Origin: Micromonospora endolithica
Lineage (GTDB): Bacteria; Actinomycetota; Actinomycetes; Mycobacteriales; Micromonosporaceae
NCBI RefSeq assembly: GCF_003626595.1
Contig: NZ_RBAK01000012.1
Span: forward strand, 124,001 to 188,000
Length of the DNA stretch: 64,000 bases
Reading direction: 5' to 3'
The notes beneath the pieces were generated by a model. It searched no databases, had not been told where the DNA came from, and saw only the letters and a list, made by a program, of their open reading frames with translations. The position numbers were made by a program, and so were the translations under genes. Below, one piece after another: positions 50,415 through 60,100 of this stretch. Numbering within the stretch: position 1 is the stretch's first letter; each line of letters opens with the position of its first letter.

Positions 50415-50642
50415 TCGCTCACCTCGTACTCACGAGACAGACCTGGTCGGACCCCGGCCGACGATGGACGCGGACCGGCATCCACCGTCACACGCAGCAC
50501 AAGGCACGTCAAGGGATACGTGATCTGCACTTCATACGTCGGCCCGCCGGCGCTCCGTCGGCCGTAGCTCGGGGTTCGGTCGGCGGCCGTCGGGGCGCGA
50601 TGGGCCGGGCGAAACCCGAGCGCCGGGTCATACGATGGGCAG

Positions 50643-50969
50643 ATGGCGACGACAGGGGAGAACGGGAGCACCCGGAACTGGACCTTCCTCACCAACCACG
50701 CGCACGTGCTGCTCGCCATCGCCCGTAACCCGACGGCCCGGCTGCGGGACGTCGCCGACCAGGTCGGTGTCACCGAGCGCGCCGCCCAGGCGATCGTCGC
50801 CGACCTGGAGGCGGGCGGCTACCTCTACCGCACCCGGGTGGGCCGGCGGAACGAGTACACGCTGAACCCGGCGGGCCACTTCCGCCACCCGGCGGAGGCC
50901 GACCGGCAAGTTGGTGACCTGCTCGCCCTGTTCACCAACGAGCCGGCCGAGAGCGCCGGCCGCCCCTGA
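50643..50969 (+). CDS. Winged-helix (MarR/ArsR-like) regulator
   Basis: The 108-residue protein has a winged helix at about 14-75 (TFLTNHAHVLLAIARNPTARLRDVADQVGVTERAAQAIVADLEAGGYLYRTRVGRRNEYTL, read as recognition helix plus wing). A short tail follows. No ligand site is evident. Lying 62 bp before a mycosin gene on the same strand, it could regulate the type VII locus, but that is only inference from position. Confidence 0.75.
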   Translation: MATTGENGSTRNWTFLTNHAHVLLAIARNPTARLRDVADQVGVTERAAQAIVADLEAGGYLYRTRVGRRNEYTLNPAGHFRHPAEADRQVGDLLALFTNEPAESAGRP

Positions 50970-51031
50970 ACCGCCGGCTCCGCGCGCGGGGCGGCACCCG
51001 GCCGCCGCCGGTACGGCGGTAGTCTCACCGC

Positions 51032-52279
51032 GTGCGCGAGAGCTTCGGACCGGGCGCGACCGGACCCGTTCGCCGTGCCGGACGGCGGCTCGGGACGGTC
51101 CTCTGTGCGGCGGTGACGGTTGTCCTCGGCGGCACGGTCGTCGCACCGGTCCCGGCCGCCGCGGCGCCCCGGTGCGGTCCGCCGGGCGAGGCCGCCCCCA
51201 CCGGTACGCCGTGGTCGCTGCGCCGCCTGGAACCGGCGTCGGCCTGGCGCCTGTCCCGGGGTGCCGGCGTCACCGTCGCCGTGATCGACTCGGGCGTCTC
51301 CGCCATCCACCCGAGCCTGCGCGGCCGGGTCCTGGAGGGACGGGACTTCAGTGACCTGCCCGAGCAGCAGGGCCGCTGCGACCTGGTGGGGCACGGCACG
51401 GTGGTCGCCGGCCTGATCGCCGGCCGCGACGACACCGGCGCACCGTTCAGCGGCATCGCGCCCGACGCCCGGATCCTGCCCGGCCGGGTGCTCGCGGAGT
51501 ACGGGACCGACCTCGACGACGCGCTCCCGGGCCAGGTGGCCGAGGCCATCCGCTGGGCGGTGTCGGAGGAAGCCGACGTGATCAACCTGTCCCTGGTCAC
51601 CCTGGACCGACCGGAACTGGCCGAGGCCGTCCGCGACGCGCTCGACGCGGGTGTCGTCCTGGTCGCCGCGGCCGGCAACCGGCAGCAGGACCAGCAGGAC
51701 CTGCCGGCGTACCCGGCCGCGTACCCCGGAGTGATCGCGGTCGCGGGCGTCGACGAGCAGGGCGCCCACGTGGAGACCTCGGTCAGTGGCGAGTACGTCG
51801 ACCTGGCCGCCCCCGGACTGAACCTGATCGGTCCCGCCCCCGGGGGCGACGGCTACCTCGCCGAGCCCCAGGGCGGGACCAGCTTCGCCGCCGCGTACGT
51901 CTCCGGGGTGGTCGCCCTGGTCCGCGCCGCGCACCCCGACCTCACCCCGGAACAGATCACCGACCGGCTCATCCGCACCGCCGACGCCCCACCGTCGGGT
52001 CTGGACCCGCAGGTCGGGCACGGAGTGGTGAACCCGTACCGGGCGGTGGCCGACCTGCTCGGCACGCGCGCCGACCCGCCGGCGGGCGCGCTCCCCGCCC
52101 CGCCCGCGCCGACCGACCCGCTCGCCGATGAGCGCGCCGTGGCGCTCTGGGCCGCCGCGGTGGGCGCGCTGCTGGCCGGCGTACTCCTCGTGGTCAAGCC
52201 GATCCTGGCCCGGGGGCGCCGTCGGGGCTGGCGACCCGGCCGTCGGCCGACCGGCGTCACCTCGACGCCGGCCACCTGA
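51032..52279 (+). CDS. Mycosin-like subtilisin protease (first copy)
   Basis: The 415-residue protein from GTG 51032 has a signal region (about 18-45), the S8 triad Asp86 (VAVIDSG), His121 (GHGTVVAG), Ser284 (GGTSFAAAY) and a C-terminal membrane helix (about 365-390) with a basic cytosolic tail. This is the MycP layout that anchors the protease at the type VII pore. Unlike the second copy it has no Pro-rich tail. It converges on the substrate genes. Confidence 0.88.
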   Translation: MRESFGPGATGPVRRAGRRLGTVLCAAVTVVLGGTVVAPVPAAAAPRCGPPGEAAPTGTPWSLRRLEPASAWRLSRGAGVTVAVIDSGVSAIHPSLRGRVLEGRDFSDLPEQQGRCDLVGHGTVVAGLIAGRDDTGAPFSGIAPDARILPGRVLAEYGTDLDDALPGQVAEAIRWAVSEEADVINLSLVTLDRPELAEAVRDALDAGVVLVAAAGNRQQDQQDLPAYPAAYPGVIAVAGVDEQGAHVETSVSGEYVDLAAPGLNLIGPAPGGDGYLAEPQGGTSFAAAYVSGVVALVRAAHPDLTPEQITDRLIRTADAPPSGLDPQVGHGVVNPYRAVADLLGTRADPPAGALPAPPAPTDPLADERAVALWAAAVGALLAGVLLVVKPILARGRRRGWRPGRRPTGVTSTPAT

Positions 52280-52353
52280 CCAGCCGGAACCCATCCACCC
52301 CGACCCGACGGACGCCGAGCCACCCGACGCCGAGCCATCGGAGCATCCGGGCA

Positions 52354-52383
52354 CCGACCGCCGGCCCCGCGGTCGCCGGTGCA
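52354..52383. terminator. Possible terminator between convergent mycosin and substrate genes
   Basis: CACCGACCGC pairs with GCGGT and CGGTG across a 3-nt bulge, in the 183-bp spacer between the converging genes. The stem is imperfect. Confidence 0.3.
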
Positions 52384-52462
52384 CCGAGGCGTGCGCTCAC
52401 CAAGTGACGCAGGGGCTGCGCCGGGGGGCGCCGGTCAGGCTTCGAGCAGCGCCCCCGCTCGG

Positions 52463-53980
52463 TCAGCGCAGCACGCCGGGTGCGGCGTCGCCGTCGGCAC
52501 CCCAGACGTCCTCGTCCTCCTCCAGCCAGGTGTTGCGTGGGGTCTGGTCCTCGCGGTAGCCGGCCCCGCCCATCGGGCCCATCCCGGCGACACCGGCGGC
52601 ACCTCGGGCGGCCCCGCCGGCACCCCGTGCGCCCGCGCCGGAGCCACCCGCACCACCGACACCCGCACCGCCGCCGCGCGCACCTGCCGCACCGGCGCCG
52701 AGGGCACCCGACCGGCCGGAGCCACGACCGGCGCCAGCGCCGGCGCCGGCCACGCCGCCCACCCCGGGCACCAGGCCGCCGCCACCCGCGCCGAGCTTGC
52801 CGGCGCCACCGAGCGCGCCACCGCCCCGGCCGCCACCGCCCCGGCCGGCGCCGGCCATGCCACCGCCCATCATCGGCGGCAGCGTCGGCGAGACCGGGCG
52901 ACCGAGCGCGCCGCCGCCGGGAATCATCCCGCCCCCGGCGCCGGCGAGGCCGGCGCCACCGGCACCGCCCAGGCCACCGCCGAGCCCACCACCGGCACCG
53001 GGGACACCGCCGCCGGACAGTCCACCGCCACCGAACCCGCCGCCGAGCCCGGTCGTCGGGGCGGCGGCACCGGCCAGGCCGCTGCCGTAGTCCTCGGCCA
53101 GGCTGGCGCCGGTGCCGCCGTAACCGTTGCCCCCGCCGAGGGAGCCGGTGCTCGGCACGTAGCCGCTGCCGCCTCCCGTGCCGTAACCGCCGGAACTGAG
53201 GTCCGGGTGGACGCCGGAACCGAGGCCCGCGCCGGCGCCCGAGCCGGTACCGGGCAGCCCGCCGGCGGTCACCGAGGGCACACCGCCACCGATGCCACCA
53301 GTGGAGGGTGCACCACCACCCAGCGAGGGCGCGCCGCCCAACCCACTGGCACCGGGCCCACCGTTCAGATCCGGGATCGTCGGCGTGTTCTCTAGGCCAG
53401 AATGTGGTCCCGGACCCGCGGGCGCCCGCATGTCGCCCTCCATGAACTGCGCGTCGACCTTGTCGTAGGCCTCGCGGGCGGCTTCGGTGTTGTCGAACAC
53501 GAACTCGGAGAGCCAGTCGCCGAACTTGCCGATTTGCTCCACCGGCCAACTGCCCATCCAGTCGGCCTTCAGGCTCGCCTCGAAGAGACCGGTTTCGAGG
53601 GTGATCTCACCGTTGCGGGCGGCGAGCACGTCACCGACGGCGGAGGCCGGCACCGGCATCGCCACCTGCGCCTCCTCCAGGTGCCGGGCGGCGGTTTCTA
53701 GCACGGTCACGATGCCCTCCCGGCCGTCGCCCGGCCGGTCGACGGCCGTCACGACGGCTTCGACCTCCTTGGCGAGACCCTCGATCCGGCTCCGGAAGGC
53801 GTCGTAGGCCGGGCCCTTCCAGGCGGCGCCGAGGTCCTTCGCGTTCTGCGCCAGGCTCTCCTGCACCTGGCCCAGGTTCCGGATCAGCTCCTGCCAGCCG
53901 AGGGCCGCGTCGCCGATGCCCGCGGGACGGCCCTGCACGAGCACCTCGCGGGCCATCTGCTCCCAGCTCTTGCCGCTCAT
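52463..53980 (-). CDS. Putative type VII substrate with WXG-like domain and Gly-rich tail
   Basis: The 505-residue protein starts at ATG 53980 within an ATGA overlap. The helical N-terminal part (about 1-190) has a WKG turn (LGAAWKGPAYDAF) and a YDKVD sequence that fits the YxxxD/E export signal. About 270 Gly/Ala-rich low-complexity residues follow (GGGLGGGLGGAGGAG-like), then an acidic end (TWLEEDEDVWG). The plan resembles EspB or PPE-type proteins with a Gly-rich tail. With the 193-aa partner it likely forms a co-exported pair. Confidence 0.75.
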   Translation of the reverse strand: MSGKSWEQMAREVLVQGRPAGIGDAALGWQELIRNLGQVQESLAQNAKDLGAAWKGPAYDAFRSRIEGLAKEVEAVVTAVDRPGDGREGIVTVLETAARHLEEAQVAMPVPASAVGDVLAARNGEITLETGLFEASLKADWMGSWPVEQIGKFGDWLSEFVFDNTEAAREAYDKVDAQFMEGDMRAPAGPGPHSGLENTPTIPDLNGGPGASGLGGAPSLGGGAPSTGGIGGGVPSVTAGGLPGTGSGAGAGLGSGVHPDLSSGGYGTGGGSGYVPSTGSLGGGNGYGGTGASLAEDYGSGLAGAAAPTTGLGGGFGGGGLSGGGVPGAGGGLGGGLGGAGGAGLAGAGGGMIPGGGALGRPVSPTLPPMMGGGMAGAGRGGGGRGGGALGGAGKLGAGGGGLVPGVGGVAGAGAGAGRGSGRSGALGAGAAGARGGGAGVGGAGGSGAGARGAGGAARGAAGVAGMGPMGGAGYREDQTPRNTWLEEDEDVWGADGDAAPGVLR

Positions 53981-54558
53981 CGTTGGCCTCCGTCCGTCGC
54001 CCCGCCGCCCCGGGCGGCGTTGGTGAACGCCTGCTGCATCTCCGTCGCCGACATGGCGTTGGCCTGCTCGGCGGTCTGGTAGTTGCTCTTGACCGTGCCC
54101 AGCGCCCGGGCCGCGGCGTAGAGGCTGTCCGAGAGGCTCTTCAACTTCTGCTCGGTGCTGCTGTGCAGCACCGAGTGGGTCTGGGTGAGCTTCTGCGCGT
54201 ACGGGAAGCCGCCCAGGACGCTGGCCGTCGGGTCGTCCCCGCCCAGCCGCTCCTTGATCACCGCCATGTCGTACGAGAGCCGTCGCAGGTACTGGGCGTG
54301 CGTCTCCAGCCAGTCGATGGCCGAGTCGAGGCTGCTGGCGTCCCATTCGGTCTCGACGCCCCGCGCGTTCGGCCCGGCGACCAGTTCGCTCGGCGTGCGG
54401 GCCTGGCTCAGGCCCACGTCGTCGTGCCGGACGCCGTACCGGAACGGGCTGTCCAGCACGGTCGGAAAGACCCCGGCCGGGCCGACCGTCGGTGGCAGCA
54501 CCACCGGGATCGGCACCGACTTCTCGATCTGGTCGGGACCGGTCGTGTCCTCGCTCAT
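53977..54558 (-). CDS. Putative type VII substrate/partner protein (193 aa)
   Basis: The ORF is coupled by ATGA to the Gly-rich gene. The first 60 residues are Pro-rich and extended; the rest is helical (SAIDWLETHAQYLRRLSYDMAVIKERL; STEQKLKSLSDSLYAAARALGTVKSNYQTAEQANAM). The YQTAE sequence fits YxxxD/E. The order (helical protein with export motif, then larger WXG-like protein) is that of PE/PPE or Esx pairs, though no sequence family is recognised. There are 30 bp between this gene and the mycosin gene upstream. Confidence 0.7.
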   Translation of the reverse strand: MSEDTTGPDQIEKSVPIPVVLPPTVGPAGVFPTVLDSPFRYGVRHDDVGLSQARTPSELVAGPNARGVETEWDASSLDSAIDWLETHAQYLRRLSYDMAVIKERLGGDDPTASVLGGFPYAQKLTQTHSVLHSSTEQKLKSLSDSLYAAARALGTVKSNYQTAEQANAMSATEMQQAFTNAARGGGATDGGQR

Positions 54559-54588
54559 TCCTGTCCTCCCCGTGGCACCGGGCCGATG

Positions 54589-56202
54589 TCACTCACTGCG
54601 GTATGTGTCGGGTCGTCCGGACGGTCCGGCGTGCGGTTGTTGCGGCGACTGCGGACCGGGCCGGCCCTGCGGCGGCGGCTGCCCGGAACCGCCGGCCGGT
54701 GGCGGCCAGCCCTGCGGCGGTGGACCGGACCAGCCTTGCGGTGCCGCCTGCCCGGAACCAACGGGCGGTGCCGGCGGCCAGCCCTGCGGCGGCGGGCCGG
54801 GACGTCCCGGCGGCGGTGCACCCGGTGCGCCGGGCCAGCCCGGTGGCGGCGGGGTCGGGCCCGCCGGCCAGCCGGCGGCCGGCGGACGGGTCGGGCCGGC
54901 CGGCCACCCCGGCGGCGGCGGGCCGGGCGGCGGGAAGACGTTCGCGGGTTGAAGGCCCGGCGGATGGGGACCGGGCGGCGGCACCGGACCGGTGCGGGTC
55001 CGGCGGCGCGACCGGCGCCGGGCCACCACCAGCAGCACCACCGCGGCGACCACGGCCAACAGACAGATCAGCCCGACCGCGGCCAGGCCGACCGGGTTCT
55101 TGACCTTGATGGCGACGGCGGGTCCGTCGTCGCCGGCGTCCGCGGTCTTTCCCGCCCCGGACGGTGCCGGGGCCGGGCTCGCCGCAGCGACCAACGGGTT
55201 CGCCTCGACCGGCGCCACCCGGGCGGTCAGCGCGCTCAGCACGTCCACCGAGCCGAAGCCGAACTGCGGGTCGCGGCCGGCGGGGCCCTGGTCGCGGACG
55301 GTGCGGATCAGCCGGTTGACGACGTTCGCCGCGTTGTCGTCGGGATAGCGGGCCCGGATCAGCGCCACCACTCCGGAGATGACCGCCGCCGCGCCACTGG
55401 TGCCGTCCGCGACGGCGTAGCCGTTGGGCGAGAGGGCCGGCGGCGCCGCGGCGATCACACCCGCGCCGGGGGCCGCGATCGCCACCGCCGGCCCGGTCGC
55501 CGACCCCGTCCACATCCGACCCGACCGGTCGGTGGCCGACACGGCGACGACACCGGGCAGTCGGGCGGGTGAGACGACGTCCCGCCCGCTCTGCAGGACG
55601 TTGCCCGCCGAGCCCACCAGGACCACGTCCTTGCTCTGGGCATAGCGGACCGCCTCGACGGTGTCCGGGTCGTCCGGCAGGTTGGTGTATTTGACGCCGA
55701 TCGAGAGGTTGATAACCGTGGCACCGTTGTCCGTCGCCCACCGGATGCCCGCGGCCATGTCGCCACGGGAGTCCTCTGCGCCCAGACTCACCGGGAGGAT
55801 CTTCGCCTCCGGGGCGATGCCGAGACTGCGCATCTCTCCGCCGCCACGGCCGGCGATGATGCCCGCCATGGCGGTGCCGTGGCCCTTCTCCCGGTCCGGG
55901 TCGGTGCGCCCGTCCCGGGCCGCGTTCGGTCCGACGCCGTGGCCGGCGAGCACCTGTCCGCGCAGGTCCTGGTGCGCGGCGTGCACCCCGCTGTCGACCA
56001 CCGCCACGGTGACCCCGCGACCGCGGGTGATCTTGTGAGCCTGGGAGATCTTCAGCGCGTCGAGATGCCACTGGAGTTCGCGTACCGTGTCGGCGGCGGC
56101 CGGGGTGGGCGCGACGAACACCCCCGAGCCCAACATGGTCCCGGCGGCGAGGGCCGCGACGGCCCGCCTCCAGATCGGTCGGCTGCGCCTGCGTTCGGTC
56201 AT
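54589..56202 (-). CDS. Mycosin (second copy) with Pro-rich C-terminal tail
   Basis: The 537-residue protein has a signal region (about 12-36), the triad Asp70 (VAVVDSG), His108 (KGHGTAMAG), Ser269 (ADGTSGAAAV), a membrane helix (about 365-390, LAAVGLICLLAVVAAVVLLVV) and a cytosolic tail of about 140 residues made of Pro/Gly/Trp repeats (PPPGWPAGP, PPPQGWPP). The tail is unusual for mycosins, which normally end soon after the helix. It lies between WXG100 genes and the substrate pair. Confidence 0.88.
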   Translation of the reverse strand: MTERRRSRPIWRRAVAALAAGTMLGSGVFVAPTPAAADTVRELQWHLDALKISQAHKITRGRGVTVAVVDSGVHAAHQDLRGQVLAGHGVGPNAARDGRTDPDREKGHGTAMAGIIAGRGGGEMRSLGIAPEAKILPVSLGAEDSRGDMAAGIRWATDNGATVINLSIGVKYTNLPDDPDTVEAVRYAQSKDVVLVGSAGNVLQSGRDVVSPARLPGVVAVSATDRSGRMWTGSATGPAVAIAAPGAGVIAAAPPALSPNGYAVADGTSGAAAVISGVVALIRARYPDDNAANVVNRLIRTVRDQGPAGRDPQFGFGSVDVLSALTARVAPVEANPLVAAASPAPAPSGAGKTADAGDDGPAVAIKVKNPVGLAAVGLICLLAVVAAVVLLVVARRRSRRRTRTGPVPPPGPHPPGLQPANVFPPPGPPPPGWPAGPTRPPAAGWPAGPTPPPPGWPGAPGAPPPGRPGPPPQGWPPAPPVGSGQAAPQGWSGPPPQGWPPPAGGSGQPPPQGRPGPQSPQQPHAGPSGRPDTYRSE

Positions 56203-56284
56203 CGCACTCCCCGGACCTCGACACTCGCTACGCGGTGCGGCTCCGGCCCGGCCGAGCCGGACCGGAGCCGCCGGAGCGATCGTG

Positions 56285-56563
56285 TCAGCCCCACACCTGG
56301 GCGTTGCTCATCTCGGTGCTGACGTAGTTCTCGCGGGCGATGCCCACCGCGCCACCGATGTCGTTCAGGATCTTGTTGATGTCCCGCACGGCCGCGTCCC
56401 ACTGGGCCTGGTGCTGCTCGTACGCGGCACGGTCCTGACCGTCCCACTGCAGCTTCGCGAGCATGGACCGCAGCGTGTCCAGCTTCTCGTCGATGGTCCG
56501 CGAGATGGCCAGCATCTGCTGGTTGCTGCTCTCGAGAACCGCGTAGTCGACCTTGATGCTCAT
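56285..56563 (-). CDS. WXG100 protein with YxxxE signal
   Basis: The 92-residue helix-turn-helix protein has the WXG turn in LQWDGQDRAAYE (WDG) and ends NYVSTEMSNAQVWG, giving the YxxxE export motif (YVSTE). This is the EsxB (CFP-10)-like partner. It is preceded by the second WXG100 gene 28 bp upstream, and both are presumably exported as a heterodimer by the EccC motor. Confidence 0.9.
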   Translation of the reverse strand: MSIKVDYAVLESSNQQMLAISRTIDEKLDTLRSMLAKLQWDGQDRAAYEQHQAQWDAAVRDINKILNDIGGAVGIARENYVSTEMSNAQVWG

Positions 56564-56591
56564 GAGTTCCTCCCCTGCGTGTGTCGGCGGA

Positions 56592-56900
56592 TCACGGGTT
56601 GAGTGCAGAGTGGAACTTGTCCAGCATCTGCTGCTGCTCCTCGTCGTTGACCTGGTGCGTGGTCCCCGACTTGTCGAGCAGGTCGGCGATGTTGTCCATC
56701 GCCGTCAGCAGCTTGGCCGTGTCCTCGTTCCAGCGCACCATGAGCGACTGGAAACCGGTGGACGCCTGCCCCTTCCAGGCGATGGCCAGGTCGTCGACCA
56801 CATTCCACAGCTTCTTCAGCTCACCGTCGACCTCGCCGCGCGTGGACCGCACGTCACTCGCGGCGGTATGCAGAGTCGCTGCTTCGACCTCGAACGCCAT
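56592..56900 (-). CDS. WXG100 protein (EsxA-like partner)
   Basis: The 102-residue protein starts at ATG 56900 with GAAGGG 8 nt upstream. The WXG turn is AIAWKGQAS, and its C-terminus (DEEQQQMLDKFHSALNP) has no YxxxD/E motif, as expected for the partner lacking the signal. A longer frame upstream is non-coding. The 261-bp stretch before it should hold the operon promoter. Confidence 0.88.
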   Translation of the reverse strand: MAFEVEAATLHTAASDVRSTRGEVDGELKKLWNVVDDLAIAWKGQASTGFQSLMVRWNEDTAKLLTAMDNIADLLDKSGTTHQVNDEEQQQMLDKFHSALNP

Positions 56901-57161
56901 GCTCACACCCTTCCGTCCCGTTGTGGCGGCGGATCCGCCGCGCTCCTCCCCCGCGGTGGGCACACAACCCCACCGTCGGACAGTCAGCATGACGGTAGCC
57001 GAAAGCCGCAACTGGCCGCAGCCCCGCCGGTACGCAGTGACGCCGTGAACCGATCCGGACCGCCGTCCCGCCGGTCCACTCAGGCCGGTGGGGGGACGAA
57101 CAGCACCGCGGGTCGGCGACATGCCCGGTCCGGCCGCCCGGACCTCCCGTTCGGAGGGCGG
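56901..57161. other. Intergenic region upstream of the WXG100 genes
   Basis: 261 bp between eccC and the first WXG100 gene. A TACCGT hexamer on the minus strand could be a -10, but no matching -35 was seen. No repeat or small gene is evident. Confidence 0.35.
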
Positions 57162-60100
57162 TCACACCGGCTCCGACCACGCCGTCTGGATGAGCTGCTG
57201 GCCGTCGCGCCGCCGCACCAGGGTGCCCCGACCGGGCGGCTGCGGGCTCGGCCGCAGGGTGCCGAAGACGGCACCCTCCTCCCGGCTGCCGGACATCAGC
57301 AGGCCCGGCGAGTCCAGCTCACGCAGCCGTTGCAGCACCGGCTCGTAGAGCGCCCGCGCGACACCACCGACCCGGCGGGTGACGATCAGGTGCAGGCCGA
57401 TGTCGCGGGCCTGCGGCAGCAGCTCCAGCAGGGCGCTGAGCGGGTTGGACCCACCGGAGGCGACCAGGTCGTAGTCGTCGACCAGGATGTAGAGGTCCGG
57501 GCCCTTCCACCAGCTGCGGTCGCGCAGCTGCGCGGTGGTGACGTCCGGGCCGGGCAACCGGTTGGACAGCGCGCTGCGGATCGAGGCCAGCCCCTTCGCG
57601 AAGGCCTGGTTCGACGGCGCGTAGTCGAGCAGGTGGTCGCCCTCCACCACGCCGAGCAGGCCACGCCGGTAGTCGGCGATGACCAGCCGCGCCTGGGCCG
57701 GGGTGTAGCGCTCGATGATCCCCCGGGCGATCAGCCGCAGCACGTTGGTCTTGCCGCACTCGGCGTCGCCGAAGACCGTCAGGTGCGGCTCGTTGGCCAG
57801 GTCGAGGTGGACCGGGGCGAGCGCCGCCTCGTTGACGCCGATCGGCACGCCCGGCGCGGACCGGTCGATGATCCGGGCCAGCTCGGCGACCGGCAGCTTG
57901 CGGGGCAGCAGACGTACCTTCGGGGCCGGCCGCCCCGGCCAGGCACCCGCGACGTGCCGCGCCAGGGCGACCGACGCCTCGGTCAGGTCCTCGATGTCCC
58001 GCCGGCCGTCGACCCGCGAGATCGCGGTGAGGAAGTGCAGCTTGTCGCGGGTCAGCCCACGACCGGGCGAGCCGGTCGGGACGTTCGCCGCGGCCCGCCG
58101 GTCGATCTCCGACTCGTTCGGGTCGCCGAGCCGCAGCTCCAGCTTCGTGCCGAGCAGGTCCCGCATGTTGATCCGGACCTCCGCCCACCGGACGGCGGTC
58201 AGCACCACGTGTACGCCGAAACCCAGGCCCCGGTTGGCCAGGTTGGTGATGGTCTGCTCCAGCTCCTCGTACTCCTGGCGCAGGGTGTTCCACCCGTCCA
58301 CCACCAGGAACACGTCGCCGAACGGATCGTCGGCGAACTCGCCGGCCGCCCGGCGGCGCCGGTAGCTGGCCACCGAGTCGATGCCGTGCTGGGCGAAGCG
58401 GGTCTCCCGCTCGTCGAGCACGGCGACCACCTCGGCGACGGTACGCCGGACCGCCTCGGTGTCCCGGCGGCCGGCCACACCGGCGGTGTGCGGCAGCCCG
58501 TCCAGGCTGCGCAGCGCGCCGCCACCGAAGTCGAGACAGAAGAACTGCACCTCACGCGGGGTGTGGGTGAGCGCCAGCGAGGCCAGCAGCGAGCGGAGCA
58601 TGGTGCTCTTGCCGCTCAGCGACGCGCCCACGATCACCACGTTGCCGCCCGCCCCGCCCAGCTCCACCAGCATCGCGTCGCGGCGCTGCTCGTACGGGCG
58701 GTCCACCATCCCGACCGGCACGGCGAGCTGCCCCCGGCCGGCCCAGTTGGCGGTGCACAGGCCGAACGTCGGGTGCACGGCCAGCGGCGGCAGCAGGTCG
58801 GACAGGGCCGGCGGCTCGGACAGCGGCGGCAGCCAGACCTGGTGCGCCGGCCGTCCCTGGCCCCGGATCCGGTCGATCAGCACGTCCAGCATGGCCACCG
58901 TCCGGCCCTCGGCCGCCTGCTCCGGCTCCGGTGCGGCGGCCACCGGCAGCTGCGGGTCCTGGACCGGGACCACGTGCACGCCGTACGGCACGATCCGGCG
59001 CTGCACCGCCGCCCGGGACGTCGCGGCGACCTGCCCCGGCGGCCGGTACGGCCCGGACACGTACGCGGCCCGGAACCGCAGCATGGTGCTGGTGTCGGTC
59101 TTCAGGTAACCGTGGCCGGGCGCGCTCGGCAGTTCGTACGCGTCGGGCACGCCGAGCACGATGCGGCTCTCCACCGCCGAGAAGGTCCGCAGGCCGATCC
59201 GGTACGACAGGTGGGTGTCCAGGCCGCGCAGCTTGCCCTCCTCCAGGCGCTGGCTGGCCAGCAGCAGGTGCACGCCGAGCGAGCGGCCGAGCCGGCCGAT
59301 CATCACGAAGAGGTCGATGAAGTCGGGCTTGGCGGCCAGCAGTTCGCTGAACTCGTCGCAGATGATCAACAGGCTGGGCATCGGCTCCAGCGGCTCGCCG
59401 GCCGAGCGGGCCTTCTCGTAGTCGAAGCGGGAGACGTAGTTGCCGGCGGCCCGCAGCACCTCCTGGCGCCGGTTCATCTCCCCGCGGAGGGCGTCGCGCA
59501 TGCGGTCGACCAGCGGCAGCTCGTCGGCCAGGTTCGTGATCACCGCGCTGGTGTGCGGCAGCGCCTCCAGCGAGGCGAAGGTGGCGCCGCCCTTGAAGTC
59601 GACCAGGACGAAGTTGAGTTCCTCCGAGGAGTGGGTGACCGCCAGCGCGCCGACGATGGTCCGCAGCAACTCGCTCTTGCCGGAACCGGTCGCGCCGATC
59701 ACCAGGCCGTGCGGACCCATGCCCTCGTGCGCGGACTCCTTGAAGTCCAGTTCGACCACGTTGCCGTCGGGCCCCACGCCGAGCGGGATGCGCAGCCGGT
59801 CGCGGTGACTGCGGGGTCGCCAGGTCTGCCGTACGTCGACCGTGGCGGCGTCGCCGACGCCGAGCAGGTCGGGCAGTTCCGTGCTGCGGGCCAGCGGCTC
59901 CTCGGCGGTGGCCTGCTGCTGGGAGAGGCGGAAGGGCGCGAGCTGCCGGGCCAGCCCCTCGGCGGCGCCGGCGCTGAGCCGGTCCGGGGTGCCCAGCCGG
60001 GACGTCGAGGTGCCGCGGACCAGTTCCAGGTCGGTGCCGTCGCCCACGTCCAGGCAGAGCAGCCAACGGCCGGCGTCGCGCGGCACGGTGCCGGACAGGT

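Noticed and set aside
52600..53350. GC-rich repeats resembling an array
   Set aside because: They are Gly/Ala codon repeats within one reading frame, irregular in length, with no CRISPR repeat-spacer order.
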